Shown here: piece after piece, positions 8,582 through 16,525 of the stretch
How the letters are laid out: each line of letters begins with the position of its first letter
Position numbering within the stretch: the first letter of the stretch is position 1
Source: Nonomuraea helvata
GTDB taxonomy: Bacteria > Actinomycetota > Actinomycetes > Streptosporangiales > Streptosporangiaceae
Length of the DNA: 64,000 bases
Direction of reading: 5' to 3'
Assembly: GCF_039535785.1 (NCBI RefSeq)
Contig: NZ_BAAAXV010000001.1
Coordinates: 1,240,001 to 1,304,000, forward strand
Notes under the pieces: generated by a model
What the model saw: the letters and a program-made list of their open reading frames with translations, nothing else
Databases searched by the model: none
Told to the model about the DNA's origin: nothing
Translations under genes and position numbers: made by a program

Positions 8582-9409
8582 ATGAGCGACACCTGGACCA
8601 TCGGCGAACTGGCCGAGCACGCGGCGCGCGCCCTGCGCGGCGGCGCGGCGCCCGCCAACGGCCGGGTCCGCGACGTGCCCGGTGAACGGCTGATCAGGTG
8701 GTACACGACGATCGGCCTGGTGGACCCGCCTCTGACCAGGCGCGGCAGGATCGCCCAGTACGGCCGGAGACACCTGCTGCAGCTCGTGGCCGTCAAGCGC
8801 CTGCAGGCGGCCGGCCACTCGATCGCCCAGATCCAAGCAGCGCTGACCGGCGCCACGGATCGCATGCTGGAGACCACGGCCGATCTGGCGTCCACCTCCG
8901 GGTCACCGGACGGGCCCTCCCCCTCCAGCCCGGGCCTCGCCACCGCCCTCGAGCCGGGCACCATCCCGAGACCGGCCGCCGCTTGGAGCCCGGACACGAC
9001 GTCACGGGTGGACGGGGCACCACTGATGGACGGGATGTCTCGGACGGACGGGGCACCTCGGACGGACGCGGCCCCACGAGCAGATGGGGCCCCACCAGCC
9101 GACGTGGCACCGGCCCCCACCGGCGCCGCGCACCCCCGGGACGGCGCCGTTCGGGCCGGTGGGGAGCACACCAGGGGGCGGTTCTGGGCTGATCGTCCCG
9201 GGCAGGCGGCCGCACGGGCCCCCATGACGGCCGGGCATGAGGCGGCTCACGAGGGAAGCGCTGCCCCGATGGTCACAGGGGTCAGGCTGGCGGACGGGGT
9301 ACGGCTCGTGCTGGACGCGGGCCGGGTCCCCTCCGAGGAGGACGTCCAGGCGGTGCTTGCGGCGGCGGCGCCGCTGCTCGCGGTGCTCGAAGAGAGGGAG
9401 CTCACATGA
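8582..9409 (+). CDS. MerR-family regulator with repetitive linker
   Basis: A 275-residue protein. Residues 1-90 are a MerR-type winged helix (TIGELAEHA at the start, GERLIRWYTTIGLVDPP, then YGRRHLLQLVAVKRLQAAGHSIAQIQ). Residues ~95-230 are a low-complexity Ala/Pro/Asp/Gly linker containing six 6-residue repeats. A short C-terminal helical segment (VRLADGVRLVLDAGRVPSEEDV) follows. No Cys cluster for metal sensing is visible. The gene overlaps the downstream VIT-VWA gene by ATGA, so the two are translationally coupled, which suggests that this regulator controls or senses that protein. Confidence 0.85.
   Translation: MSDTWTIGELAEHAARALRGGAAPANGRVRDVPGERLIRWYTTIGLVDPPLTRRGRIAQYGRRHLLQLVAVKRLQAAGHSIAQIQAALTGATDRMLETTADLASTSGSPDGPSPSSPGLATALEPGTIPRPAAAWSPDTTSRVDGAPLMDGMSRTDGAPRTDAAPRADGAPPADVAPAPTGAAHPRDGAVRAGGEHTRGRFWADRPGQAAARAPMTAGHEAAHEGSAAPMVTGVRLADGVRLVLDAGRVPSEEDVQAVLAAAAPLLAVLEERELT
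9011..9118 (+). repeat. Six tandem 18-nt repeats inside the MerR gene
   Basis: Six consecutive 18-base units encode DGAPLM, DGMSRT, DGAPRT, DAAPRA, DGAPPA and DVAPAP. The units diverge mainly at third positions and in the last two residues. An in-frame repeat of this kind can change copy number without disrupting the protein. Confidence 0.8.
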
Positions 9410-11751
9410 ACATCACTTCGCTGGAGCCCGCACGGTGCCTGCCGGTGCCCGACGCCGGGTTCGGCGCGCTGCGGACGGAACGCGGCAACCTGCCGCTGGA
9501 GAGCGTGGACGTGGCCGCCGACATCTCCGGGCTCATCGCCGGGGTCGAGGTCACGCAGGGGTTCAGGAACCCGTTCGACGTCACGCTCGAGGCCACGTAC
9601 GTCTTCCCGCTGCCCGACCGGGCGGCCGTCACCGGGTTCAGGATGGAGGCCGACGACCGGGTCGTCGAGGGCGTGCTGAAGGAGCGCGCCCAGGCCAGGG
9701 CCGACTACGACCAGGCGCTGCGCGAGGGCAGGCGGGCGGCGATCGCCGAGGAGGACCGGCCCGACGTGTTCACGATCAGGGTGGGCAACATCCTGCCCGG
9801 CGAGCGCGTCTCGGTCAGGCTGACCATGAGCCAGCCGCTGCCGTACGAGGACGGAGCGGCCATGTTCCGCTTCCCGCTGGTCGTGGCCCCGCGCTACATC
9901 CCGGGCAGTCCCATCGACGGCCCGCCCGCGGGCGACGGCGCCGCGCCCGACACCGACGCGGTGCCCGACGCGTCCAGGATCAGCCCGCCCGTCCTGCTGC
10001 CCGGCTTCCCCGATCCCGTGCGCCTGTCGCTGCGCGCGACCGTGGACGCGGCCGGGCTGGAGCTGCGCGAGCTGGCCTCCAGCCTGCACGTGGTCGAGGA
10101 GGAGGGCCACACGGTACGGCTGCGCCCGGGCGAGCGCCTCGACCGCGACTTCATCCTGCGGCTGTCGTTCGACGCGTCCACGTCGCTGCAGCTGGACGGG
10201 CGCGGGACGTTCGCGCTCACCGTCGTGCCGCCCCCGCTTCAGTCCACGCGCACGCCGCGCGACCTGGTGCTGGTCCTCGACCGTTCGGGCAGCATGGGCG
10301 GCTGGAAGATGGTCACCGCGCGCAGGGCCGCCGCCCGCATCGTCGACACGCTGACCGAGCAGGACAGGTTCGCGGTGCTGACGTTCGACTCCGTGGTGGA
10401 GGAGGCGTTCGAGGGGCTGGTGGAGGCGTCGGACCGCAACCGGTACCGCGCCGTCGAGCACCTCGCCCGCGTGGACGCCCGGGGCGGCACCGAGCTGCTG
10501 GAGCCGCTGCGCCGGGCCATCGCGCTCCTGGGCGCCCGGGGCGAACGCGAGCGCGTCGTGGTGCTGGTCACCGACGGCCAGGTGGGCAACGAGGACCAGA
10601 TCCTGGAGCAGGTCGGCGGCGCGCTGTCGGCCATGCGCGTGCACACGGTCGGCATCGACCGCGCCGTGAACGCCGGCTTCCTCGGCCGCCTCGCCGGGCT
10701 CGGCGCGGGCCGCTGCGAGCTGGTCGAGTCGGAGGACCGGCTCGACACCGCCATGGAGCAGATCCACCGCAGGATCGGCGCTCCCCTGGTGACCGACCTC
10801 TCGCTCAAGGGCCTCGACGTCGAACCCGACACGGTCACCCACCTCGGGTCGATCTTCCCCGGGGTGCCGCTGCGCGTGTACGGGCGCTGTCGCGAGGGCT
10901 CCTCGCTGACCGTACGCGGGATGGCCGCGGACGGTCCGTGGGAGGAGCAGGTCGCGGGCGTGACGGTGGACAATCCGGCCATCCGCGCCGTCTGGGCCCG
11001 CGCGCACCTGCGCGAGCTCGAGGACCGGTACGCCATGGGCGAGCACGACCTGGAGCCGAGGATCGTACGGACCTCGCTCGAGCACGGCGTGCTCTGCCGT
11101 TTCACCGCGTACGTGGCGATCGACACCAGGCAGGTCGCCGAGGGCGCTCCGGAACACCGCGTCATCCAGCCGGTCGAACCGCCGAGCGGGTGGGAACCGC
11201 CGCAGGCCCCGCCGATGATGGGCTTCACGGCGCACGCGGCGGTGATGGCCGCCCCGCGGATGGGCGCCCAGCGGATGCGGCTCCCACAGCCGGGCCTCGG
11301 CGACCTGGATCAGGGGCTCATGGCCGGCGGCCCGGCCGGCTCCGCCGAGGGCTTCGGCGTCTCCCCGATGCCGGGACAGCCGCCCGCGCCCTCCGCGCCG
11401 GGTGGTGCGGTGCGCGGCCCAGGGTGGGCCCGGTCGCCGAAGTCCGCGCCGCGGCCCGCGCAGCCGCTGGATGCGGTCAGGCCGCAACTGGTGGCCGAGC
11501 TCGACCGGCTGAAGGCGCTGCCCGTGGCCGACCTGCTGTACCTGGCGGACCTCGGGTCGCGGCTGGCGGCGCTGGCGGCCTACCTCGGGGGCAACGAGCA
11601 GCTGGCGGCGCTGGCCCGCGAGCTGGAGTCCGCCGAGCGGCCGGGCGCCGACGCCCAGACCCTGCACGACCGGGCCGTGGAGGTCCTCACGGCCCTCGTG
11701 GGCGGCGAACCCGGCTCAGGCCGTCGCGGCCCCTTCTGGAAGCGCACGTAG
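9406..11751 (+). CDS. VIT and VWA domain protein
   Basis: A 781-residue protein. An N-terminal VIT (vault/inter-alpha-trypsin) domain spans about residues 15-145 (GVEVTQGFRNPF, FPLPDRAAVTGFRM). A VWA domain spans about 285-450 with an intact metal-ion adhesion site at D292-x-S294-x-S296 (LDRSGSMGGWKM) and VTDGQVGNE. A Pro/Met-rich linker and a C-terminal helical region follow. There is no signal peptide, TM segment or sortase motif, so it is predicted cytosolic, unlike secreted animal ITI proteins. Its ATG overlaps the MerR stop. The role is unknown; VWA MIDAS domains normally mediate protein-protein binding. Confidence 0.85.
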   Translation: MNITSLEPARCLPVPDAGFGALRTERGNLPLESVDVAADISGLIAGVEVTQGFRNPFDVTLEATYVFPLPDRAAVTGFRMEADDRVVEGVLKERAQARADYDQALREGRRAAIAEEDRPDVFTIRVGNILPGERVSVRLTMSQPLPYEDGAAMFRFPLVVAPRYIPGSPIDGPPAGDGAAPDTDAVPDASRISPPVLLPGFPDPVRLSLRATVDAAGLELRELASSLHVVEEEGHTVRLRPGERLDRDFILRLSFDASTSLQLDGRGTFALTVVPPPLQSTRTPRDLVLVLDRSGSMGGWKMVTARRAAARIVDTLTEQDRFAVLTFDSVVEEAFEGLVEASDRNRYRAVEHLARVDARGGTELLEPLRRAIALLGARGERERVVVLVTDGQVGNEDQILEQVGGALSAMRVHTVGIDRAVNAGFLGRLAGLGAGRCELVESEDRLDTAMEQIHRRIGAPLVTDLSLKGLDVEPDTVTHLGSIFPGVPLRVYGRCREGSSLTVRGMAADGPWEEQVAGVTVDNPAIRAVWARAHLRELEDRYAMGEHDLEPRIVRTSLEHGVLCRFTAYVAIDTRQVAEGAPEHRVIQPVEPPSGWEPPQAPPMMGFTAHAAVMAAPRMGAQRMRLPQPGLGDLDQGLMAGGPAGSAEGFGVSPMPGQPPAPSAPGGAVRGPGWARSPKSAPRPAQPLDAVRPQLVAELDRLKALPVADLLYLADLGSRLAALAAYLGGNEQLAALARELESAERPGADAQTLHDRAVEVLTALVGGEPGSGRRGPFWKRT

Positions 11752-11775
11752 GAGGCGCGTGCCGCGGAAGGGCGG

Positions 11776-12039
11776 CTACATGATGGGAGCCCACTCCTTC
11801 ATGAGCACGATCTCGTAGCCGCCCACCGCCGTGTACGGGTCCTCCCGGAGGATGTCGCGCAGCTCGGCCTCGTCCGCCACCTCGTACACGTGCATCGCCC
11901 CCGTGTCGTCCGCCCAGGGTCCGGCGGTCACCAGCCGTCCCTGGTCCTTGAGCCGCCGCAGATGATCCCGGTGCGCGGGGCGGGCCGCCAGGCGGCTGGG
12001 GGCGTCGTCGAAGGCCATGTGGAGTACGTATCTCGCCAT
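11776..12039 (-). CDS. YciI-like protein
   Basis: An 87-residue protein of the YCII/ferredoxin-like alpha-beta family. It has the conserved RPAHRDHLRRLKDQGRLVTAGPW region (family His-Asp pair) and the terminal EIVLMKEWAPIM. Such proteins are small dimeric enzymes or ligand binders of mostly unknown reaction. It faces the Crp/Fnr-like gene, with 72 bases between their start codons, and may share its regulation. Confidence 0.8.
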   Translation of the reverse strand: MARYVLHMAFDDAPSRLAARPAHRDHLRRLKDQGRLVTAGPWADDTGAMHVYEVADEAELRDILREDPYTAVGGYEIVLMKEWAPIM

Positions 12040-12096
12040 ACCCGCACGCTAGGGCCCGGCCGGCCGGGTGCTCAGCATCACGGGTCACCGGGGTGG

Positions 12097-12112
12097 TGTA
12101 TCACGGGATACA
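12097..12112. promoter_or_regulatory. Palindrome ending at the Crp/Fnr-like start codon
   Basis: TGTATC-ACGG-GATACA is a perfect inverted repeat (six-base arms, four-base spacer) whose last base is the A of the ATG at 12112. It resembles a Crp/Fnr-superfamily operator in symmetry, though not in core sequence. It suggests negative autoregulation, and control of the divergent yciI-like gene. Confidence 0.5.
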
Positions 12113-12780
12113 TGACGTACACGCTGGCCGACCTGCCGATGTTCGGCGGGCTCGACGACGGGCGGCTGCGGGGGCTGGAGGCGCTGGCGCGGCGGCGGCG
12201 CTACCCGGCCGGGCAGGTGCTGTGCACCGAGGGCGATCCGGCTGAGCACCTGATCGTGCTGCTCGACGGGCGGGTGAAGGCCGGGCGGGTGAGCGCGGAG
12301 GGCAGGGAGGTGGTGCTGGCCGTGGAGAGCGCGCCGGTCGCGTTCGACAAGACGGCGCTCCTCGTGGACGGGCCGCACCGGGCGACCCGGTCGGCGCTGA
12401 CGGCGGTGGAGGTGGCGTACCTGCCGCGCTCCACAGTGCTCGAGCTGGTCGCCGCCGAGCCGTCCGTCGCGGCGCGGCTGCTGCGCACGCTGGCCGCGAC
12501 CGTGCGGGACCTCGACGAGCGGCTCACCGACGCGGCGGTGCGCGACGTGCCCTCACGCGTGGCCACCTGGCTGGTACGCCGGTGCGCGGGCGGCCGGGTG
12601 CCGCTCCACGCGGGGCAGGCGGGTCTGGGCGCCGAAATCGGCGCGACCAGGGTGAGCGTCAACCGGGCCCTGCGCGGGTTCGAGCGCCGGGGGCTGATCG
12701 AGATCCGCGCAGGCGAGGTGATCGTGGTCGACCCCCAGGCCCTCGCCCGCCTCGCAACCATCCCGGCCCCGGCTCCCTGA
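12112..12780 (+). CDS. Crp/Fnr-family transcriptional regulator
   Basis: A 222-residue regulator. Residues 1-115 are a cyclic-nucleotide-binding-type beta barrel (AGQVLCTEGDPAEHLIVLLDGRVKAG), but the phosphate-binding cassette of cAMP receptors is poorly preserved (ESAPVAFDKTALL), so the ligand may not be cAMP. Residues ~150-215 form the winged helix (GLGAEIGATRVSVNRALRGFERRGLIEI). There are no N-terminal cysteines for an FNR-type cluster. The start at 12112 begins the homology, and no good Shine-Dalgarno precedes it. A palindrome covers the start. Confidence 0.85.
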   Translation: MTYTLADLPMFGGLDDGRLRGLEALARRRRYPAGQVLCTEGDPAEHLIVLLDGRVKAGRVSAEGREVVLAVESAPVAFDKTALLVDGPHRATRSALTAVEVAYLPRSTVLELVAAEPSVAARLLRTLAATVRDLDERLTDAAVRDVPSRVATWLVRRCAGGRVPLHAGQAGLGAEIGATRVSVNRALRGFERRGLIEIRAGEVIVVDPQALARLATIPAPAP

Positions 12781-12943
12781 CCCGTCCACGCCGGCCACCC
12801 GGACACGAGCCGGTGGTGGCGTCCTTCGGAGGCGCGTGCCGTTCGGCGGTGGGAGGGCTCGGCCGTGCCCGGTGGCGGTGCCGCACGAAGCACTGATCGT
12901 GGCGCCGCGACGTGCGCCGCGCGAGTGCTCGTACCCTGTATGC

Positions 12944-13810
12944 GTGACTGCACTTGTCCTGGACGGCGGCCTGTCCACCCAGCTCGAACGGCTCGGCGCC
13001 GATCTCGGCGACGAGCTCTGGTCCGCGCGGCTGCTGCTGGAGCAGCCCGAGCTGATCAGGCGCGTGCACGCCGACTACTTCGCGGCGGGCGCCGACGTGG
13101 CCACGACCGCCAGCTATCAGGCCACGATCCCGGGCTTCCTGCGGCGCGGGCTGGACGTGGCGACGGCCGAGCGGCTGATCAGGCTGTCGGTGGAGCTCGC
13201 CGCCCAGGCGCGCGACGAGGCCGGTCGCGGGCTGGTGGCGGCCTCGGTCGGCCCGTACGGCGCCTACCTGGCCAACGGCGCCGAATACACCGGCGACTAC
13301 GGCCTCGACGAGGAGGGCCTGTTCGAGTGGCATCTGCCGCGCTGGGAGATCCTCGCCTCGGCCGGGGCCGACCTGCTGGCCTGCGAGACGATCCCGTCGT
13401 ACCCGGAGGCGCGGGCGCTGGTCAGGCTGCTGGCCCGCACGCCCGGCGTGAAGGCGTGGGTGAGTTTCTCCTGCCGCGATCGGGAGCGGCTCAACGACGG
13501 CACGCCGATCCGTGAGGCGGCCGCGCTGTTCGGCGGAAACCCGCAGGTGGTGGCCGTGGGCGCCAACTGCACCGCGCCGCGGCACATCCCCGGGCTGATC
13601 TCGTGCCTGGCCGGCGGGCCGCCCGTGGTGGTCTACCCCAACTCGGGCGAGACGTGGGACGCCGGGCACCGGCGCTGGCTGGGGCTGGCCGATCCGGTGG
13701 AGTTCGGGCAGGCCGCCAAGGAGTGGCAGAAGGCGGGGGCGTCGCTGATCGGCGGGTGCTGCCGTACGACTCCTGAGCACATCGCGCAGATCCGCGCCCA
13801 CCTGTCCTGA
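12944..13810 (+). CDS. mmuM: Homocysteine S-methyltransferase
   Basis: A 288-residue Zn-dependent methyltransferase that makes methionine from homocysteine using S-methylmethionine or SAM. It begins LVLDGGLSTQLERLGADL, typical for MmuM. It carries the zinc ligands in GANCTAP and the C-terminal GGCCRTTPEHI, plus ACETIPS and YPNSGETWD. The GTG start at 12944 lacks a ribosome site, while TACCCT at 12932-12937 is placed as a -10 hexamer about six bases upstream, so the transcript is probably leaderless. A strong hairpin follows the gene. Confidence 0.9.
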   Translation: MTALVLDGGLSTQLERLGADLGDELWSARLLLEQPELIRRVHADYFAAGADVATTASYQATIPGFLRRGLDVATAERLIRLSVELAAQARDEAGRGLVAASVGPYGAYLANGAEYTGDYGLDEEGLFEWHLPRWEILASAGADLLACETIPSYPEARALVRLLARTPGVKAWVSFSCRDRERLNDGTPIREAAALFGGNPQVVAVGANCTAPRHIPGLISCLAGGPPVVVYPNSGETWDAGHRRWLGLADPVEFGQAAKEWQKAGASLIGGCCRTTPEHIAQIRAHLS

Positions 13811-13826
13811 GGCCTGAAAACGCGAA

Positions 13827-13850
13827 CGGACCCCGCGTGCGCGGGGTCCG
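13827..13850. terminator. Bidirectional hairpin between mmuM and the DoxX gene
   Basis: Arms CGGACCCCGC and GCGGGGTCCG pair perfectly around a GTGC loop. It lies between two convergent genes and can serve both. Confidence 0.8.
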
Positions 13851-13886
13851 GGACGAGGCGTGTCAGGCGCACACCTGGGCGCACGC

Positions 13887-14315
13887 CTAGGCAGACACCG
13901 CCGCGGCGCCGCGGCGGCGGCCCAGGACGCTGTCGAGGGCCAGCGCGCCCCCGCCCGTGAAGCCGATGGCCAGGCTGGCGGCCGCCAGCGCCAGGACGTA
14001 CTCGTAGCCGCCCTCGCCGACGGCGAAGCCGCCCGAGGCGTGCACGAACACGATGGCGCCCACCATGTCGAGGGCCAGCAGCGTGCCCGCGATCGGCAGC
14101 GCCGCACCGAGGATCAGCGCCAGGCCGCCCACCACCTCCAGCACCGCCACGGCCGGAGCGGCCACCGACGCCAGCGGGATGCCCGCTGCCTCGAAGAACT
14201 TCGTCGTGCCCGCGATCCCCATGGTCGCGAACTTCTGGTAGCCGTGCACGAGGAAGATCACTCCGATGGCGATCCTCGCGAGGAGCAGGACGACGGGGCG
14301 GGCCTGGTCGATCAT
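13887..14315 (-). CDS. DoxX-family membrane protein
   Basis: A 142-residue protein with about four TM helices (ARIAIGVIFLVHGYQKF, LASVAAPAVAVLEVVGG, LALILGAALPIAGTLLAL, LALAAASLAIGFTGGG). The first helix has the DoxX signature HGYQK. Relatives take part in quinone-linked thiosulfate oxidation or in oxidative-stress membrane complexes, but most are uncharacterised. ATG at 14315 has AAGGAG upstream; longer frames lack a site. It is divergent from a MarR regulator with two matching operators in between, the pattern seen for stress-inducible DoxX genes. Confidence 0.85.
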   Translation of the reverse strand: MIDQARPVVLLLARIAIGVIFLVHGYQKFATMGIAGTTKFFEAAGIPLASVAAPAVAVLEVVGGLALILGAALPIAGTLLALDMVGAIVFVHASGGFAVGEGGYEYVLALAAASLAIGFTGGGALALDSVLGRRRGAAAVSA

Positions 14316-14335
14316 TGGAGCTCCTTGGAAGAGTC

Positions 14336-14382
14336 GTTCAGATTTCAACCAGCACCCTAACACCGATCGTTCAAAATTGAAC
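14336..14382. promoter_or_regulatory. Two MarR-type operators, 33 bp apart
   Basis: GTTCAGATTTCAAC (14336-14349) and GTTCAAAATTGAAC (14369-14382) are related 14-bp inverted repeats. The second has perfect GTTCAA/TTGAAC arms. Their 33-bp phase is about three helical turns. Both lie in the DoxX/MarR divergent promoter region. Confidence 0.6.
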
Positions 14383-14400
14383 AGCACGTAGAATGGGCCG

Positions 14401-14862
14401 GTGACAGACCCCCGATGGCTGGACGCGACGGAGATGGCGGCGTGGCGCGCCTTCCTGTCCACTTCCCACCTGCTCGAGCGGCGTATCGAGGAGCAGCTCA
14501 AGGCCGCGGCCGGGCTGACGCATCCGCAGTACGAGATCCTGGTCCGGCTCGCCGAGGCGCCCCGACGTCAGATGCGCATGACCGAGCTGTCCAGGGGCGC
14601 CGTGGTGTCGAAGAGCGCGCTGACGTACCAGATCACCCAGCTCGAGAAGGCCGGCCTGGTGGAACGTGCCACATGCCCCGGCGACGAGCGCGGAGTGCTG
14701 GCGGTGCTGACCGACGCGGGCCTGCGCTGCCTGGAACGGGTGGCGCCGGGCCACGTGGAGGTCGTGCGCGAGTATCTGATCGACCGGCTCAGCCGGGAGG
14801 AGCTGCAGGCGATGACCACCGCCATGCAGAAGACCGAGGCGGTCCTGCGCTCCCGCCGGTGA
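14401..14862 (+). CDS. MarR-family transcriptional regulator
   Basis: A 153-residue MarR protein. Dimerisation helices are at both ends, and the winged helix at residues ~50-110 reads RMTELSRGAVVSKSALTYQITQLEKAGLVERATCPGDERGVLAVLT. A single Cys sits in the wing (RATCPGDERG), a position sometimes used for redox sensing in MarR/OhrR relatives; this is a guess. GTG at 14401 is the start. It probably represses the divergent doxX-like gene and itself through the GTTCAA palindromes. It ends two bases before the convergent acyltransferase stop. Confidence 0.88.
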   Translation: MTDPRWLDATEMAAWRAFLSTSHLLERRIEEQLKAAAGLTHPQYEILVRLAEAPRRQMRMTELSRGAVVSKSALTYQITQLEKAGLVERATCPGDERGVLAVLTDAGLRCLERVAPGHVEVVREYLIDRLSREELQAMTTAMQKTEAVLRSRR

Positions 14863-14864
14863 GG

Positions 14865-15572
14865 TCAGCTCTTGGCGGCGGCGGCGCGCGCGGCGCGCTC
14901 CATCTCGACCCGCGCGCTGGCGGCGTACTTGTCGACGTATTCCTGGCCGGACAGCTCCATCAGCGCGTACATGATCTCGTCGGTCACGGCGCGCAGCACC
15001 AGCCGGTCGTCCTCCATCCCGTAGTAGCGGGAGAAGTCGAGCGGCTTGCCGAACTTGACGCCGGGCCGGATGCCGAGCTTGGGCAGCGGCCGCCCCGGCG
15101 GCATCATCTCGTACGTGTTGACCATCGCCCACGGGATGACCGGCGCCCGTGACTCCAGGGCGAGCCTGGCCACGCCGGTCTTGCCCTTGTAGAGCCGCCC
15201 GTCGGGCGAGCGGGTGCCCTCGGGGTAGATGCCCAGGATGTGGCCCTCGCGCAGGATGCGCAGGCCGGTGCGGAGCGCCGCCTCACTGGCCTTGCCACCC
15301 GAGCGGTCGATCGGCACGGTGCCGACCCCGCTGAAGAACAGGCGGGTGAAGAAGCCCTTGATGCCGCGCCCGGTGAAGTAGTCGGCCTTGCCGAGCGAGA
15401 TGACCTTGCGACGGATCTGCAACGGCCCGAAGAAGTGGTCGGCGAACGACAGATGGTTGCCGGCCAGGATCGCGGGCCCCTGTTTGGGCACGTTGTCCGC
15501 GCCCTCCGTCCACGGCCGGAACATGGCGAGGAGGAACGGACTCAAGATGGCCTTGACCACCCAGTAGAACAC
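14865..15572 (-). CDS. 1-acyl-sn-glycerol-3-phosphate acyltransferase (PlsC-like)
   Basis: A 235-residue membrane-associated acyltransferase of phospholipid synthesis, transferring an acyl chain to lysophosphatidate. It contains the catalytic HX4D box (NHLSFADHF), the GTVPIDRSGG block and the EGTRS box (IYPEGTRSPDGRLYKGKTG). An N-terminal hydrophobic stretch (VVKAILSPFLLAMF) anchors it. The GTG start at 15572 is supported by an AGAGGTG site. Actinomycetes have several paralogues; which acyl acceptor this one prefers cannot be told. Confidence 0.88.
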   Translation of the reverse strand: MFYWVVKAILSPFLLAMFRPWTEGADNVPKQGPAILAGNHLSFADHFFGPLQIRRKVISLGKADYFTGRGIKGFFTRLFFSGVGTVPIDRSGGKASEAALRTGLRILREGHILGIYPEGTRSPDGRLYKGKTGVARLALESRAPVIPWAMVNTYEMMPPGRPLPKLGIRPGVKFGKPLDFSRYYGMEDDRLVLRAVTDEIMYALMELSGQEYVDKYAASARVEMERAARAAAAKS

Positions 15573-15720
15573 CCCGGCACCTCTTCTCCAGCACGTTGCG
15601 GGCGACCCAGAGTCATCTTCCCATCCCGAAGGCCATGCTCCTACATCAGCTCTCGCACAAACACCCCGGAACGTGCGACGATCGGGCAGTTCCGGGATGA
15701 AATTCCGTCAAGGAGCTGTT

Positions 15721-16479
15721 ATGCCGCTCATGCCAGGCGCGGAGCCCTACCACCACGACGGAGGCCAGGTCGGTGTGCTGCTCTGCCATGGGTTCACCGG
15801 CACCCCGCAGTCGCTGAGGCCATGGGGGGAGTTCCTGGCCGGGCACGGGGCGAGCGTCTCGCTGCCCCGCCAGCCCGGGCACGGCACCACGTGGCAGGAG
15901 ATGAACAGGACGCGCTGGGACGACTGGTACGCCGAGGTGGAGAAGGCGTTCGCGGACCTCCAGGGACGCTGCCAGAATGTGTTCGTGGCGGGGCTGTCTC
16001 TCGGGGGCTGCCTGGCGCTGCGCCTCGCCGAGGTGCACGGCTCGGCGATCAGCGGCGTGGTGGTGGTCAACCCGTCGATCGCGAACGACGTGCCGCTGCT
16101 CAGGCTCGCTCCGCTGATCAAGTGGTTCGTGCCGTCGGTGGCCGGCGTCGCGAACGACGTCAAGAAGCCCGGCGTGACCGAGCTGGCCTACGCCCGCACC
16201 CCCGTGAAGGCGGCCGCGTCGCTGCCCACGCTATGGTCGCTGGTGCAGGCTGACCTGGCGAAGGTGACACAGCCGCTGCTGGTGTTCCACAGCGCGGAGG
16301 ACCACGTGGTCAAGCCGACGAGCGTGGCGATCATCCGCGAGAAGGTCACGCAGGCCACGATCGAGGAGCTTACCGATAGCTACCATGTTGCGACGCTGGA
16401 CAACGATGCCGACAGGATCTTTGCCGGGAGCCTCGACTTCATCCGGACACATGCCTCGGTACCCTTGCAGAGGGACTGA
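15721..16479 (+). CDS. Alpha/beta hydrolase, carboxylesterase/monoglyceride-lipase type
   Basis: A 252-residue cytoplasmic alpha/beta hydrolase similar to the Est30/monoacylglycerol lipase group. The oxyanion region is CHGFTGTPQSLRPW, the nucleophile elbow is GLSLGG, the acid is the Asp in HSAEDHVV, and the catalytic His is in DSYHVATLD. ATG at 15721 has AAGGAG ten bases upstream. It likely cleaves short acyl esters or lipids; the substrate is not predictable. It is followed after 46 bases by a small membrane protein. Confidence 0.85.
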   Translation: MPLMPGAEPYHHDGGQVGVLLCHGFTGTPQSLRPWGEFLAGHGASVSLPRQPGHGTTWQEMNRTRWDDWYAEVEKAFADLQGRCQNVFVAGLSLGGCLALRLAEVHGSAISGVVVVNPSIANDVPLLRLAPLIKWFVPSVAGVANDVKKPGVTELAYARTPVKAAASLPTLWSLVQADLAKVTQPLLVFHSAEDHVVKPTSVAIIREKVTQATIEELTDSYHVATLDNDADRIFAGSLDFIRTHASVPLQRD

Positions 16480-16525
16480 TCGCACCCAGGGGGAAGTCGC
16501 GATCGTTGTGGAGAGGCCCATCTAG

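Noticed and set aside
9247-11667. A very long minus-strand open frame under the VIT-VWA gene
   Set aside because: Antisense to a clear VIT-VWA coding region; no motif, no ribosome site, His/Arg-rich shadow composition.
12112-12780. The Crp/Fnr-like protein as the regulator binding the CRP site at 28951
   Set aside because: Its own candidate operator (TGTATC-N4-GATACA) differs from TGTGA-N6-TCACA and its nucleotide-binding cassette is degenerate.
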